Source of the DNA: Pseudomonadota bacterium
Lineage (GTDB): Bacteria > Pseudomonadota > Alphaproteobacteria > Rhizobiales > Xanthobacteraceae
Direction of reading: 5' to 3'
DNA: 64,000 nucleotides
Assembly: GCA_023387735.1 (NCBI GenBank)
Contig: JAEWHP010000002.1
Location: forward strand, 371,003 to 435,002
In this document: positions 32,090-40,699 of the stretch, piece by piece
Layout: each line of letters starts with the position of its first letter
How positions within the stretch are numbered: position 1 is the stretch's first letter
Program-made: the position numbers and the translations under genes
Notes under the pieces: model-generated
Databases searched by the model: none
What the model was told of the DNA's origin: nothing
What the model saw: only the letters and a program-made list of their open reading frames with translations

Positions 32090-33480
32090 GCGATGCGGTA
32101 TTGCGCGTTTTGGACGCACTTTCCGGCCTTCAGGCGGCGCGGATGGCTGCAATCAGGCTCGGTTTGCCGATGATGTTCATCACCCGTGTGAGGTTATAGG
32201 CGAGAACATGCAGAGCCATCTCAGCGGCTACATTCCGTAGGCGCTTCATCAGGAAGTGGGTCGTACCCATTCGGGCTTTAATCGTGCCGAAGGGATGCTC
32301 GACCGTCTCACGTCGTGTCCGCATGGCGTAATGGTAGGTCAGCAGTTGGCCGGCCGGGCAGCGATAGACGTCCTCACCAGGCAGATAGGCGAAGTCCTGT
32401 TTGCCGAACCGGCCTTCCGCCTTGGCGCCCGACGTCATGGGCTTGGGCAAGGTGACTGCAACGCCAGCCTTTTCGCAGGCCAGTATCTCTTCTCCGTCGA
32501 AGTAGCCACGGTCGGCGACCGCCTCGAGCCTGTCTACTTCGAGCACTTCCTTGGCTTGCTTCGACATCCGAGCAAGCTGCCCACGGTCGTTGCCGACGTT
32601 TATGACCTCGTGCGTAACGATCAGATGGTGCTCGGTGTCCACGGCGACTTGGACATTGTAGCCGACGACACCCGATCCGCGCCCGCTGGTGGCCATCGAA
32701 CGGGAATCCGGATCGGTGAGCGATATCTGTTGATCCGGCGTGTTGCGCATCTGCGCATCAAGCACTTCCAGGCGGCTCATTTCCTGCTTCAGCCGAGCGA
32801 TCTTTTCCTTGATCCTCGTCGTCTTGATGCTGATCGCTTCCGATGACTCCTGCCGATCGGCGCTATCGAGTTGACGCAGATATCGACCGACGCTCTCCTC
32901 GATCTGCGCCATCCGCCTCGCCATCTTGGCATGCGTGAAGTTGCGGTCGCGGTTGTTCACCGCCTTGAACTTGGTGCCGTCGATTGCGACGCTTGGGGTC
33001 TGTGACAGGCCCATTTGACGGCATAGGGCAACGAACTTCGCACAGACTTTCCGGATCGCCGCGCCATTGTCCTTCCGGAAATCGGCGATTGTCTTGTGAT
33101 CGGGAGCCAAGCGGCCGATCAGCCACATCACCTCGACATTGCGGCACGCCTCACGTTCCAGACGCCGGCTGGATTGCACCCGATTGAGGTAGCCGTAAAT
33201 GTAAAGCTTCAGGAGAACTGCCGGATGATAGCAGGGCCGGCCCGTCTTCCTGGCGATAACACGCTCAAACCCCATTCCATGCAGGTCGAGCGCCTCGACG
33301 AACACATCGATCACATGGACCGCGTTGTCCTCGCTTACCCAATCTTCCAGACATTCCGGCAAGAGCGTCAACTGGGATCTGTCTGCGCCTTCAACGAAGC
33401 GTGCCATCCGTATCCCCCGTCAGGAAACGGAAGAATCGTAGCCGACTCGCGGGTTTTCACACAGCCAGGGTCATGAGCGG
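32090..33480 (-). mobile_element. IS1182-type insertion sequence, probably defective
   Basis: The element consists of one transposase gene plus short flanks. Boundaries are approximate: I did not find a convincing terminal inverted repeat pair or target duplication, which suggests at least one end has decayed. It sits between binding-protein genes 2 and 3 and splits the minus-strand half of the array. Confidence 0.55.
32130..33407 (-). CDS. IS1182-family transposase with internal in-frame deletion
   Basis: A 425-residue DDE transposase starting MARFVEGADRSQLTLLPECL. The catalytic residues are recognisable: the first Asp in PSVAIDGTKFKAVNN, the second in EAVADRGYFDGEEI, and the Glu in RRETVEHPFGTIKARMG. 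Compared with the family as I know it (about 475-480 residues), the segment between CPAGQLLTYHYA and MRTRRETVEHPFG is missing. That segment normally holds a Cys-rich motif and RRITRWEHE-like wording, so about 50 residues are lost without a frameshift. The reading frame is intact but activity is doubtful. The coiled Lys/Glu-rich stretch near residues 190-215 is normal. Confidence 0.88.
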   Translation of the reverse strand: MARFVEGADRSQLTLLPECLEDWVSEDNAVHVIDVFVEALDLHGMGFERVIARKTGRPCYHPAVLLKLYIYGYLNRVQSSRRLEREACRNVEVMWLIGRLAPDHKTIADFRKDNGAAIRKVCAKFVALCRQMGLSQTPSVAIDGTKFKAVNNRDRNFTHAKMARRMAQIEESVGRYLRQLDSADRQESSEAISIKTTRIKEKIARLKQEMSRLEVLDAQMRNTPDQQISLTDPDSRSMATSGRGSGVVGYNVQVAVDTEHHLIVTHEVINVGNDRGQLARMSKQAKEVLEVDRLEAVADRGYFDGEEILACEKAGVAVTLPKPMTSGAKAEGRFGKQDFAYLPGEDVYRCPAGQLLTYHYAMRTRRETVEHPFGTIKARMGTTHFLMKRLRNVAAEMALHVLAYNLTRVMNIIGKPSLIAAIRAA

Positions 33481-33557
33481 GCATCGCAGTCTGCAGCCGT
33501 AACATCCGCTAAGGGCCAGAAGGCGGACCCCCAAAGCCTGCACTTTCACCAGCACTT

Positions 33558-34538
33558 TCAGTCGATCACCCGCGTCGCTCGTGCCAACATGGTTGGTGGA
33601 ATTTTAAGACCGAGCACGCGCGCCGTTTTGAGATTAAAGACTAGATCATAGGTCGTCGGCTCCTGAACCGGAATGTTCTCAGGCTTTTCACCTTCTAGAA
33701 TTTTCTTCACCAATGGAGCCGCGTCCCGGGCGACTGTTGTCCAATTTGCTCCATAGGACATCAGAAGCCCGGCTTCAGGATAAGGATCAGCCTGACTGAT
33801 CACTGGCAAATTTGCTGCGATTGCTAATTCCGCAATTCGCCGCAATACGAAGACATGCCACACACTGGCACCGAGTATCGCCGCGCCAAACTGGCTCGCC
33901 TTCGAAAATGCATCTTCAAGACTTTCTGGACCGCCGCATTCGAACGACCCAAATGACAGTCCGAGCTGGTTTGCTGCTTTTCGCGTATCCGCTAGCTCTG
34001 GTTGGGTGGCAAATTGAAATGCAGGGCTCGGGTCCCAGATCATTGCTACGCCCGACAAGGCGGGAATGGTATCCTTGAGCAGTTCCACGCGCTTGGCGGC
34101 CAAATACGCCGTGACGTGCGCGATCCCCGTGACATTTCCCCCCGGACGATTGAGGCTCGACACAAGGCCAGAACCTACCGGATTTGGATTATAGACAAAG
34201 ACAATGGGAATGGTGCTTGTTGCCCTTCGCAGCGCGAGGGCTGGGGGGATGGTTATCCCCACCAAAACGTCGCACTTCAACTCAACCAGTTGCTTTGCCA
34301 ACAAATCAAGGTTTTCGGAATTTTTGTCGAAGAACCGATCCTCGAAGATTATGCTACCCTCGCCATATCCAATAGCTTTGAAGCCATCTCGCAGCGGCCT
34401 AAAGTACGGATGGGTTTCGGCACTTGCTCCCTGCCAGAGCACACCAATCCTAGGAATTTTTTTCGGCTGCTGCGCCCGCGCTACTGTGGGCCAGGTTACC
34501 GCGCCCCCGATTAGCCCAATGAACTCGCGCCGCTTCAT
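33558..34538 (-). CDS. ABC_sub_bind family solute-binding protein 3 (Tat-exported)
   Basis: 326 residues. The signal peptide is MKRREFIGLIGGAVTWPTVA with RAQQ at the cleavage site. Family blocks include GFKAIGYGEGSIIFEDRFFD, VLVGITIPPALALRRATSTI, LNRPGGNVTGIAHVTAYLAA and VQEPTTYDLVFNLKTARVLG, ending LARATRVID. The GS-SIIFED wording after the YGEG turn departs from the usual GRNIVIEYR, and ECGGPESLED replaces the commoner EARxxxExD, pointing to a divergent ligand site. It is the first intact copy upstream of the insertion sequence. No permease gene accompanies it. Confidence 0.87.
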   Translation of the reverse strand: MKRREFIGLIGGAVTWPTVARAQQPKKIPRIGVLWQGASAETHPYFRPLRDGFKAIGYGEGSIIFEDRFFDKNSENLDLLAKQLVELKCDVLVGITIPPALALRRATSTIPIVFVYNPNPVGSGLVSSLNRPGGNVTGIAHVTAYLAAKRVELLKDTIPALSGVAMIWDPSPAFQFATQPELADTRKAANQLGLSFGSFECGGPESLEDAFSKASQFGAAILGASVWHVFVLRRIAELAIAANLPVISQADPYPEAGLLMSYGANWTTVARDAAPLVKKILEGEKPENIPVQEPTTYDLVFNLKTARVLGLKIPPTMLARATRVID

Positions 34539-34734
34539 TCAACCCCCGCCGGGTAACGCCTATAGCGAGTATATGACCACACACTACGGTCGCCGGGCTA
34601 GAGGCCAAAAGACCGCTTCGGGTCATTCGCGCTGGTTTGCCCGGAGCACGGCGACTTTGGGGCGCCCCCGGTGAACGGACATTCTCGGGAAGGCGAGCAT
34701 GTCTCGAAAGTGTCAATTTCGGAAGTGGCCTTCT

Positions 34735-35709
34735 TTACTCGACCACCTCATCGGCACGTAGCAAGAAGGACTCGGGTATCTTCAAGTCGAGCGCCTTGGC
34801 GGCTTTGAGATTGACGATGAGGTCGAATTTGACTGGTTGCTGCACCGGAATGTCGGCAGGCCTTGCGCCGCGCAGTATCTTGTCGACGAACTCAGCTGCG
34901 CGACTGAACAGATCGGCGAAATTTGCGCCGTAAGACATCAGCCCGCCGGCATCGACAAATTCCCTGAAGCCGAAGATGGTGGGTATTCGTTCCTGCGTGA
35001 CTGCTTGAAGTATCTGGGCCTTGTTCGAATTCACAAGCGGCTCGCTCAACACGTAGAGCGCGTCCGCGCGCCCCTTCAGCCGCGCCAGCGCCGGGGCGAT
35101 ATCCTTTGCAGTGTGCAACTCCAGAATGTCCGCTTCGATGTTCAGCGCGGCCGCTGCCTTCCTGATACTTGCCGTTTCTCGTTGAAAACCGGTCCCTGCA
35201 ACGTTGGCGAGCGCGGAAAGGCGGCGCATCTGCGGAACGATTTCGCGCAACAGTTCGATGCGTTTACTGGCCAGATCGTTCGGCTGAACTGTCAGCCCCG
35301 TGACGTTGCCGCCGGGCTGCGACAAGCTCTTGACAAGGCCCGTGGCAACGGGATCGTTGAAGGCCGCGAACACGATCGGAATGCTCGGCGTGGCCCGGCT
35401 CGCGATGTTCACCCCGTTCGCCGAACTTACGATGACATCGACCCTGCGCTGGACGAACTCGGCAGCGAATTCCGCCATGCGGTCATTGTCGCCCGCTGCC
35501 CAGCGGTATTCGATCACAATGTTGCGGCCTGCGGTCCAGCCGAGTTCTGACAGCCGCTTGGCGAATGCCGCAACCCAAGCCCCGTGGGAAGCCTGCGAGC
35601 CGGGCACAAGAAATCCGATGATAGGAGATTTGGCCGTCTGGGCGCGTACCGCTAGTGGCCATGATGCCGCTACGCTACCGATGAGCGTGACAAAGTGGCG
35701 TCGATTCAT
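34735..35709 (-). CDS. ABC_sub_bind family solute-binding protein 4 (Tat-exported)
   Basis: 324 residues. The signal peptide MNRRHFVTLIGSVAASWPLA ends VRAQT. Family blocks are RLSELGWTAGRNIVIEYRWA, VIVSSANGVNIASRATPSIP, LSQPGGNVTGLTVQPNDLAS and VQQPVKFDLIVNLKAAKALD, ending LLRADEVVE. YVLSEPLVNSNKAQILQAVT and FVDAGGLMSYGANFADLF form the second-lobe ligand region. The duplicated intergenic block lies upstream of its start. It is orphan like the others. Confidence 0.88.
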   Translation of the reverse strand: MNRRHFVTLIGSVAASWPLAVRAQTAKSPIIGFLVPGSQASHGAWVAAFAKRLSELGWTAGRNIVIEYRWAAGDNDRMAEFAAEFVQRRVDVIVSSANGVNIASRATPSIPIVFAAFNDPVATGLVKSLSQPGGNVTGLTVQPNDLASKRIELLREIVPQMRRLSALANVAGTGFQRETASIRKAAAALNIEADILELHTAKDIAPALARLKGRADALYVLSEPLVNSNKAQILQAVTQERIPTIFGFREFVDAGGLMSYGANFADLFSRAAEFVDKILRGARPADIPVQQPVKFDLIVNLKAAKALDLKIPESFLLRADEVVE

Positions 35710-35800
35710 GACTGATCCTTACCTTCGACACAGGCGGCCGACTTGTGGTGCAGGTCCAGGCGTCTGACGTCCGCTACGACTTAAAAGCTTCCAATACTGG

Positions 35801-35868
35801 CCCAACCCAACGAATCCCGATCTCCTCCAACGAGCCGACGTTGAGTGCAAATCTTCAGCTAAGAGCCC
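35801..35868. repeat. Duplicated intergenic block, copy 2
   Basis: Related to 30792-30869 (see that entry) and found in the same position relative to the flanking minus-strand binding-protein genes: just after the stop of one and before the start of the next. Confidence 0.7.
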
Positions 35869-35882
35869 AAGCAGACCCGCAA

Positions 35883-36862
35883 TCAATCAATTGCCTCGTC
35901 TGCTGTCGCAAGCAATAACGACGGAACCTCAATACCTAGCTTTTTTGCTGCGCCGAGATTGATAACAAAGTCAAATTTTGTCGGTTCGACAACAGGAAGC
36001 TCAGCAGCCTTTTCGCCTTTCAAGATGCGGCCAGCATAAATTCCCGCCAATCGATAGGCGTCATTCAAATTAGTGCCATAGCTCATTAGCCCACCGGCCG
36101 CCGGAAACTCTCGCGAATGGGCAATAGTTGGAATTCGGTGGCGTAATGAGAGCGCGGCAATCTGCGGTGAATTGCTGGTGAAAAGACATCGGAAAGCACC
36201 GTCAAAGCCTCGATGTTCTTTCCAGCCATACCGTGAAAAGTCGCTTCCAGCTGCTGCGAATCGCTTGCAGTGAAGGTTTCGAGCCTCAACTGGACCTTCG
36301 CCGCAAGCCCCTGCAACTGAAGCAGTTGAATTTCGTTCTGCAGGTTCGCCGGATTGGCCAGTACGCCGATTATCTTCGCATTTGGTATCATTTTTTGTAG
36401 CAGATCAATCCGCTTCGGCTCCATCGAGTTTGTCATCAACGTAACGCCGGTTATGTTCCCGCCCGGCCTGTTGAAGCTCTTGACCAGCCCAGTTTGAACC
36501 GGATCAGCGCCAAGATGAAAAATAACTGGAATGGTGGACGTAGCCGCCTTGGCAGCCTGGATGGGAGGACCGCCGCCCATGGTGAGTATTACGCTGACCT
36601 TTCGGTTTACGAGGTCCTCGGCCATCGCGGGCAGCCGCTCATACTGACCATCTGCCCATCGGAACTCCATTCTGAAGTTCTGACCTTCCACAAGTCCGGT
36701 TTCCTTCAACCCTTGCCTAACCGCAGTGACGTGATGTGTGTAGTTCGCTTCTGCAGGAGCCGCGAGACATGCGACAATTGGTAACTTGTCTTGCTGCGCC
36801 CGTGCCCGTGGCGACCATGCAGTGGTCGTTGCGAGCGCTACGAGGAAATCACGCCTTCTCAT
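35883..36862 (-). pseudogene. ABC_sub_bind family solute-binding protein 5, single frameshift
   Basis: The gene begins MRRRDFLVALATTTAWSPRA with ARAQQ, and stays in frame through LTVLSDVF. It then shifts at a run of four T residues (minus strand, 36184-36181). In the shifted frame the protein continues TSNSPQIAALSLRHRIPTIA, then HSREFPAAGGLMSYG, and ends LLLATADEAID. The total of 980 bases is one short of a whole codon number, consistent with loss of a single T. Everything else is family-typical, so the lesion is recent, phase-variable, or a sequencing error. It is the first gene left of the divergent centre. Confidence 0.85.
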
Positions 36863-37206
36863 TCGAACACCTCGTGCGCACGAGCGAAAATCGCGGCATT
36901 CTAATGCGCGAAGTAAAGCCACGTCGCTAAGCACTTTCCCACAGTTGGCTCCATACTAACGCAGGTTAGCGCGGGTCCGAAAGGCTGAATACGGGGCAAA
37001 CCGTCCCGTCCCATTCCCTGCTCAGAAACGATTCCGTCCGGAAGCCTCCGCGATGTCCGCCATGGGTCAAAAATCGGACCGCCACCGCCGACGGGTTGAT
37101 CGAGTAAGGCCGTCAATTTCTCCTTTGTTGCGCCTCTGGCATCCGGCCGCGCTTGGACCCGTGCCGAAAAGTGATTACCATCGGCTAAATTGGGAGCGGG
37201 CCGGCC
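36863..37206. other. Divergent centre of the binding-protein array
   Basis: This 344-base gap separates the minus-strand and plus-strand halves of the array, so it should hold promoters for both. A GGAGCGGGCC stretch precedes the plus-strand ATG at 37207. I see no strong sigma-70 pair, operator palindrome or CDS that I can defend. Confidence 0.4.
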
Positions 37207-38193
37207 ATGAAGCGGCGTGAGTTTATCAAGCTAGTCGGCGGCGTGGCGGCCTCATGGCCGTTAGCAGCGCGGGCTCAGCAACAGCGCATCCCTATCGTGG
37301 GCTTTGTCGGATTTGCCAATGCCGACGATGACGCCGTGACGGTCAACGCTTTTCGTAAGGCGCTGGTTGGGTTCGGCCACCTTGAGGGACGCACTATCAT
37401 TGTCAATACGCGCAGTGCTAACGGCGACGTCGCGCGGGGGCACGCCATGATCGACGAGCTGGTGGCGCTGCCGGTGGATGTATTTCTTTCGCCGGGCCCA
37501 GCGGCGGCGCGTGCCATAGTACGAAAGACACGTATTCCAGTGGTCGCGGTGGCATTGCCGGCGGTGCAGAGCGATCCCGAACTGTTCCAGAGTCTGTCGC
37601 GGCCTGGTGGCACGGTGACCGGGTTCTCTGCGTTCGGGGAAGAAATTTCGGCTAAGCGGATCGAAATGCTGAAGGAGATCGTACCCGGCCTGAAGAAGCT
37701 TGGCGTGATGCACAACGCCACCGATCCCACTTTCAGCGCCTGGGGCTCGCAGACAATCGGATATGCGAGGAGGGCCGGTATCGAGCCGGTGCGCCTCGGG
37801 CTTAGTGCGCCGTCCGCGTTACAACTGACCGAGCAGATCAAGAAGCTCGCCGACGACGGGGGCACGGCCATGATTGTAATCCGAGATTTCCTGACGGTGG
37901 CAATGATGAAGGATATCTGCCGGATCGCTGCGGACGCGCGTATCGCCGTGATGGGCGAGCATGCTGAAATCGCGCGGGCCGGCGCACTATTCAGCTATGG
38001 CGCTGATCTCACTGACCTGTTTCGTCGTGCGGCGGGCTATGTCGACAAAATTCTCAAGGGCGGAAAACCAGCGGAGATGCCGATCCAGCTGCCGACCAAG
38101 TTCGAGCTGATCGCCAATGTCAAGGTTGCGCGGACGCTCGGTTTGACTTTCCCGCCGTCAATCCTTGTGCTCGCGGATCAGGTGATTGAGTGA
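37207..38193 (+). CDS. ABC_sub_bind family solute-binding protein 6 (Tat-exported)
   Basis: 328 residues. The textbook signal of the family is MKRREFIKLVGGVAASWPLA with ARAQQ. Family blocks are ALVGFGHLEGRTIIVNTRSA, VFLSPGPAAARAIVRKTRIP, LSRPGGTVTGFSAFGEEISA and IQLPTKFELIANVKVARTLG, ending VLADQVIE. ANGDVARGHAMIDELVALPV and HNATDPTFSAWG differ from the other copies, suggesting a separate ligand. It is the first plus-strand gene and its stop (TGA 38191-38193) overlaps a GTG that opens the next reading frame. Confidence 0.88.
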   Translation: MKRREFIKLVGGVAASWPLAARAQQQRIPIVGFVGFANADDDAVTVNAFRKALVGFGHLEGRTIIVNTRSANGDVARGHAMIDELVALPVDVFLSPGPAAARAIVRKTRIPVVAVALPAVQSDPELFQSLSRPGGTVTGFSAFGEEISAKRIEMLKEIVPGLKKLGVMHNATDPTFSAWGSQTIGYARRAGIEPVRLGLSAPSALQLTEQIKKLADDGGTAMIVIRDFLTVAMMKDICRIAADARIAVMGEHAEIARAGALFSYGADLTDLFRRAAGYVDKILKGGKPAEMPIQLPTKFELIANVKVARTLGLTFPPSILVLADQVIE

Positions 38194-38246
38194 GCGACCT
38201 CGCAGAGCGCTGGCGTAAGATTGAGGCGCACGGGAGCAATGCGGTG

Positions 38247-39236
38247 ATGAAGCGACGCGATTTCATCGTACTTTTTGGCGGCATGGCTGTGGCGTGGCCG
38301 TTCACTTCGCACGCGCAGCTGCGCAAAACGATACCGCGCATTGGCGTGCTTTGGCACGCAGGCAGCGCCGACGAGGAAGCAATCTATATGCGAGCGCTAA
38401 ACAAAGGATTTAGCGATCTAGGCTACGTCGAGGGCAAGTCGATTGCCTTAGAGCATCGCTTCCCGGATGAAAGACCAGAGCGCTTTGCCAGTATGGCTGG
38501 CGAACTTGCTGCAATTCCAGTCGATGTCTTGGTCGCAGTAACACAGCCGGCAGCGCTAGCGGCAGCGCACGCGACTAAAATGATACCGATCGTTTTCACT
38601 CACGTACCGGATCCTATCAATGCAAAACTGGTGACAAGCCTAGCTCAGCCCGGTGGAAACATCACGGGTTTGACAAACATTGCGGCTCAGATTGCCTCGA
38701 AACGCGTTCAGCTGCTAAAGGAAGCCTTTCCGCGAATGCGGCGTATCACCTTGCTGGTTAATCCGAGCGACGACCAGGCGATGGGTCGCTTCGTTGATGA
38801 AGCCAAGACCTCGGCCATAGCCCTTGGTTTGGACGTTCAGACTGTAGAGGTACGTTCAGTAGGAGAGTTCGATCATGGATTTAAACGTATGGTAGATAAT
38901 GGCTCGGAAGGCTTGATTACCATGCCCAACGGCTTGTTCTATCAGGGCCGTTTACGAGCGGGCCAATTGGCTATTGCGCACAAAATTCCCCTTATGGTTG
39001 TCTCGCGCGAGACGCTGGAGGGCGGAGCGTTAATGTCTTACGGTCCTGACTTTCAGGCTATTTTTCGTCGCACCGCGGTCTACGTTGACAAGATCCTTAA
39101 AGGCGAGAAAACCGCCCATTTGCCTGTTGAACTTCCCACCAAATTTCAGTTCCTGGTGAACCTAAAAACCGCCAAGGCGCTCGGTGTAACCATTTCAGAG
39201 AGTTTCCTGTTACGTGCCGACGAGGTGATCGAATAG
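38247..39236 (+). CDS. ABC_sub_bind family solute-binding protein 7 (Tat-exported)
   Basis: 329 residues from ATG 38247. The signal peptide is MKRRDFIVLFGGMAVAWPFT with SHAQL. Family blocks are GFSDLGYVEGKSIALEHRFP, VLVAVTQPAALAAAHATKMI, LAQPGGNITGLTNIAAQIAS and VELPTKFQFLVNLKTAKALG, ending SFLLRADEVIE. The same frame is open from GTG 38190, which overlaps the upstream stop, but the Tat motif fixes the start at 38247. Base composition is noticeably more AT-rich than region 1. It ends with the same nucleotide wording found in the relic at 47905-47990. Confidence 0.88.
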   Translation: MKRRDFIVLFGGMAVAWPFTSHAQLRKTIPRIGVLWHAGSADEEAIYMRALNKGFSDLGYVEGKSIALEHRFPDERPERFASMAGELAAIPVDVLVAVTQPAALAAAHATKMIPIVFTHVPDPINAKLVTSLAQPGGNITGLTNIAAQIASKRVQLLKEAFPRMRRITLLVNPSDDQAMGRFVDEAKTSAIALGLDVQTVEVRSVGEFDHGFKRMVDNGSEGLITMPNGLFYQGRLRAGQLAIAHKIPLMVVSRETLEGGALMSYGPDFQAIFRRTAVYVDKILKGEKTAHLPVELPTKFQFLVNLKTAKALGVTISESFLLRADEVIE

Positions 39237-39457
39237 CTTGCCTGGCGGTGCTTGCGTCCGTTACCGGACACCTATCGGACGTGCACGCAACGCTGACAAT
39301 GTCTATCAACGGGGACAACGCGGACCTCGCAATCAATCTAGGTGCCCATTCCGATAGCGGACATTTGGTCATCTTCAATTGGCTGTTAAAAGCGTTCACG
39401 GCTCTTTCGGCCGATTCAGCTGAGTACTGAGATCCGCCACTTAAGGGATGGGTGAAC

Positions 39458-40438
39458 ATGAAGAGGCGCAGCTTTCTAGTTTTTCTTGGTGGTTTCGCCG
39501 CTGTAGGGCCGGTCATGGCGCAATCGTCAAAGCGGCCTCCCGTCGTAGCCTTGGTGCTGGGTGTTGCACCGCTAGCAGGAATGATCGGAGCTGATCCCCA
39601 AATTTCGTTCGTGCGAGCATTTGTGCACGGATTGCGCGACCTCGGATGGATCGACGGTCGTACCGTCATCATCGAACGACGTTCGGCGGAAGGAGCGCCA
39701 GAGCGCGCTGCTGGAATTTTCGCAGAGTTAATTGGACGCGGCGTTGATGTGATCGCTGTAGGCGGAGAGCGGTGGCTGCAGGACGCCGCGCGAGCTGCAA
39801 CGCGGACGATTCCCATTGTTGCATCATTCCGCGACGATCCTGTCGCAGCGGGCGTGATCGCAAGTCTGGCGCGGCCTGGAGGTAATTTGACCGGAGCCAC
39901 ATTTACGACTGGCCCTGAGTTTTACGGTAAGCGGCTTCAGCTCCTTCGTGAACTCGCCCCTGCCGCCGTTCGGATTGCGGTTCTTGCACCTAGTGCCCAA
40001 CTGAAGCAGCTTCGAGATATCACGCTTCCCGCTGGACTAACTGTCTTGCCAGTCGAGGCCGACGTTTCGGATCAATTGGAAACGGCGCTCGCGACGATTC
40101 TGCGCGAACGGGCGGACGGTTTGATGCCGGACGGTGCGGGGCTGCCCTTTTTTAATACGCAGCGCCTCTTACAATTTGCTGCTGAGCACCGATTGCCGAC
40201 AATTTATACAGCTCGGGATATGGCAGTCGCCGGCGGCCTGATATCGTATGGTGGGGCCTCGCATTGGTCTCAGCTGGCTCGGATAGTTACTCGCTTCCTG
40301 GAGGGGGCCGCCCTTGGTAGCGTACCCGTCGAACAACCAACGAAATTTGAGCTTGTCATAAACCTCAGGACGGCTCGGAGCCTTGGCATTACAGTACCGG
40401 ATGCCTTGATCGTCAGGGCCGATATGGTGATTGAGTAA
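39458..40438 (+). CDS. ABC_sub_bind family solute-binding protein 8 (Tat-exported)
   Basis: 326 residues from ATG 39458 (GTG 39452 is an alternative two codons earlier). The signal peptide is MKRRSFLVFLGGFAAVGPVM with cleavage after AQS. Family blocks are GLRDLGWIDGRTVIIERRSA, VIAVGGERWLQDAARAATRT, LARPGGNLTGATFTTGPEFY and VEQPTKFELVINLRTARSLG, ending VRADMVIE. The GVDVIAVGGERWL wording is unusual in the paralogues. A 221-base gap with no recognisable gene precedes it. Confidence 0.87.
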   Translation: MKRRSFLVFLGGFAAVGPVMAQSSKRPPVVALVLGVAPLAGMIGADPQISFVRAFVHGLRDLGWIDGRTVIIERRSAEGAPERAAGIFAELIGRGVDVIAVGGERWLQDAARAATRTIPIVASFRDDPVAAGVIASLARPGGNLTGATFTTGPEFYGKRLQLLRELAPAAVRIAVLAPSAQLKQLRDITLPAGLTVLPVEADVSDQLETALATILRERADGLMPDGAGLPFFNTQRLLQFAAEHRLPTIYTARDMAVAGGLISYGGASHWSQLARIVTRFLEGAALGSVPVEQPTKFELVINLRTARSLGITVPDALIVRADMVIE

Positions 40439-40494
40439 CTACCAAGCTTCGCCGCATGTAAATTTGTTGTTGTCACGTTTGAGGCATGAAGCTG

Positions 40495-40545
40495 AATCCA
40501 GCTGTCCTTCCAATATCGCGTGCGACCGCCGATGATGTGATCGAA
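40495..40545 (+). pseudogene. Possible relic of a binding-protein C-terminus
   Basis: Between proteins 8 and 9 the frame NPAVLPISRATADDVIE resembles the family's last 15-17 residues (IPPxLLARADEVIE; protein 2 ends VAQADDVIE). Nothing else of the gene remains. The match is short, so this is tentative. Confidence 0.3.
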
Positions 40546-40699
40546 AATGTTGGCACGGAGGGACATCCGCACAGTCACTTCGATTCATTGCCGGGGCGAA
40601 AGGCACATAAATGGCAGGATTCGTCAGCATTTGACCGATAGCGGTCTATTCACCGGTGAAAATTGATAGGATCGCGCTGCTGCGTTGGTTGAGGGTGAA

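Noticed and set aside
32090..33480. Terminal inverted repeats for the IS1182-type element
   Set aside because: The sequence GGGTTTTCACACAGCC at the right flank has no matching inverted copy near the left flank, so the ends could not be defined.
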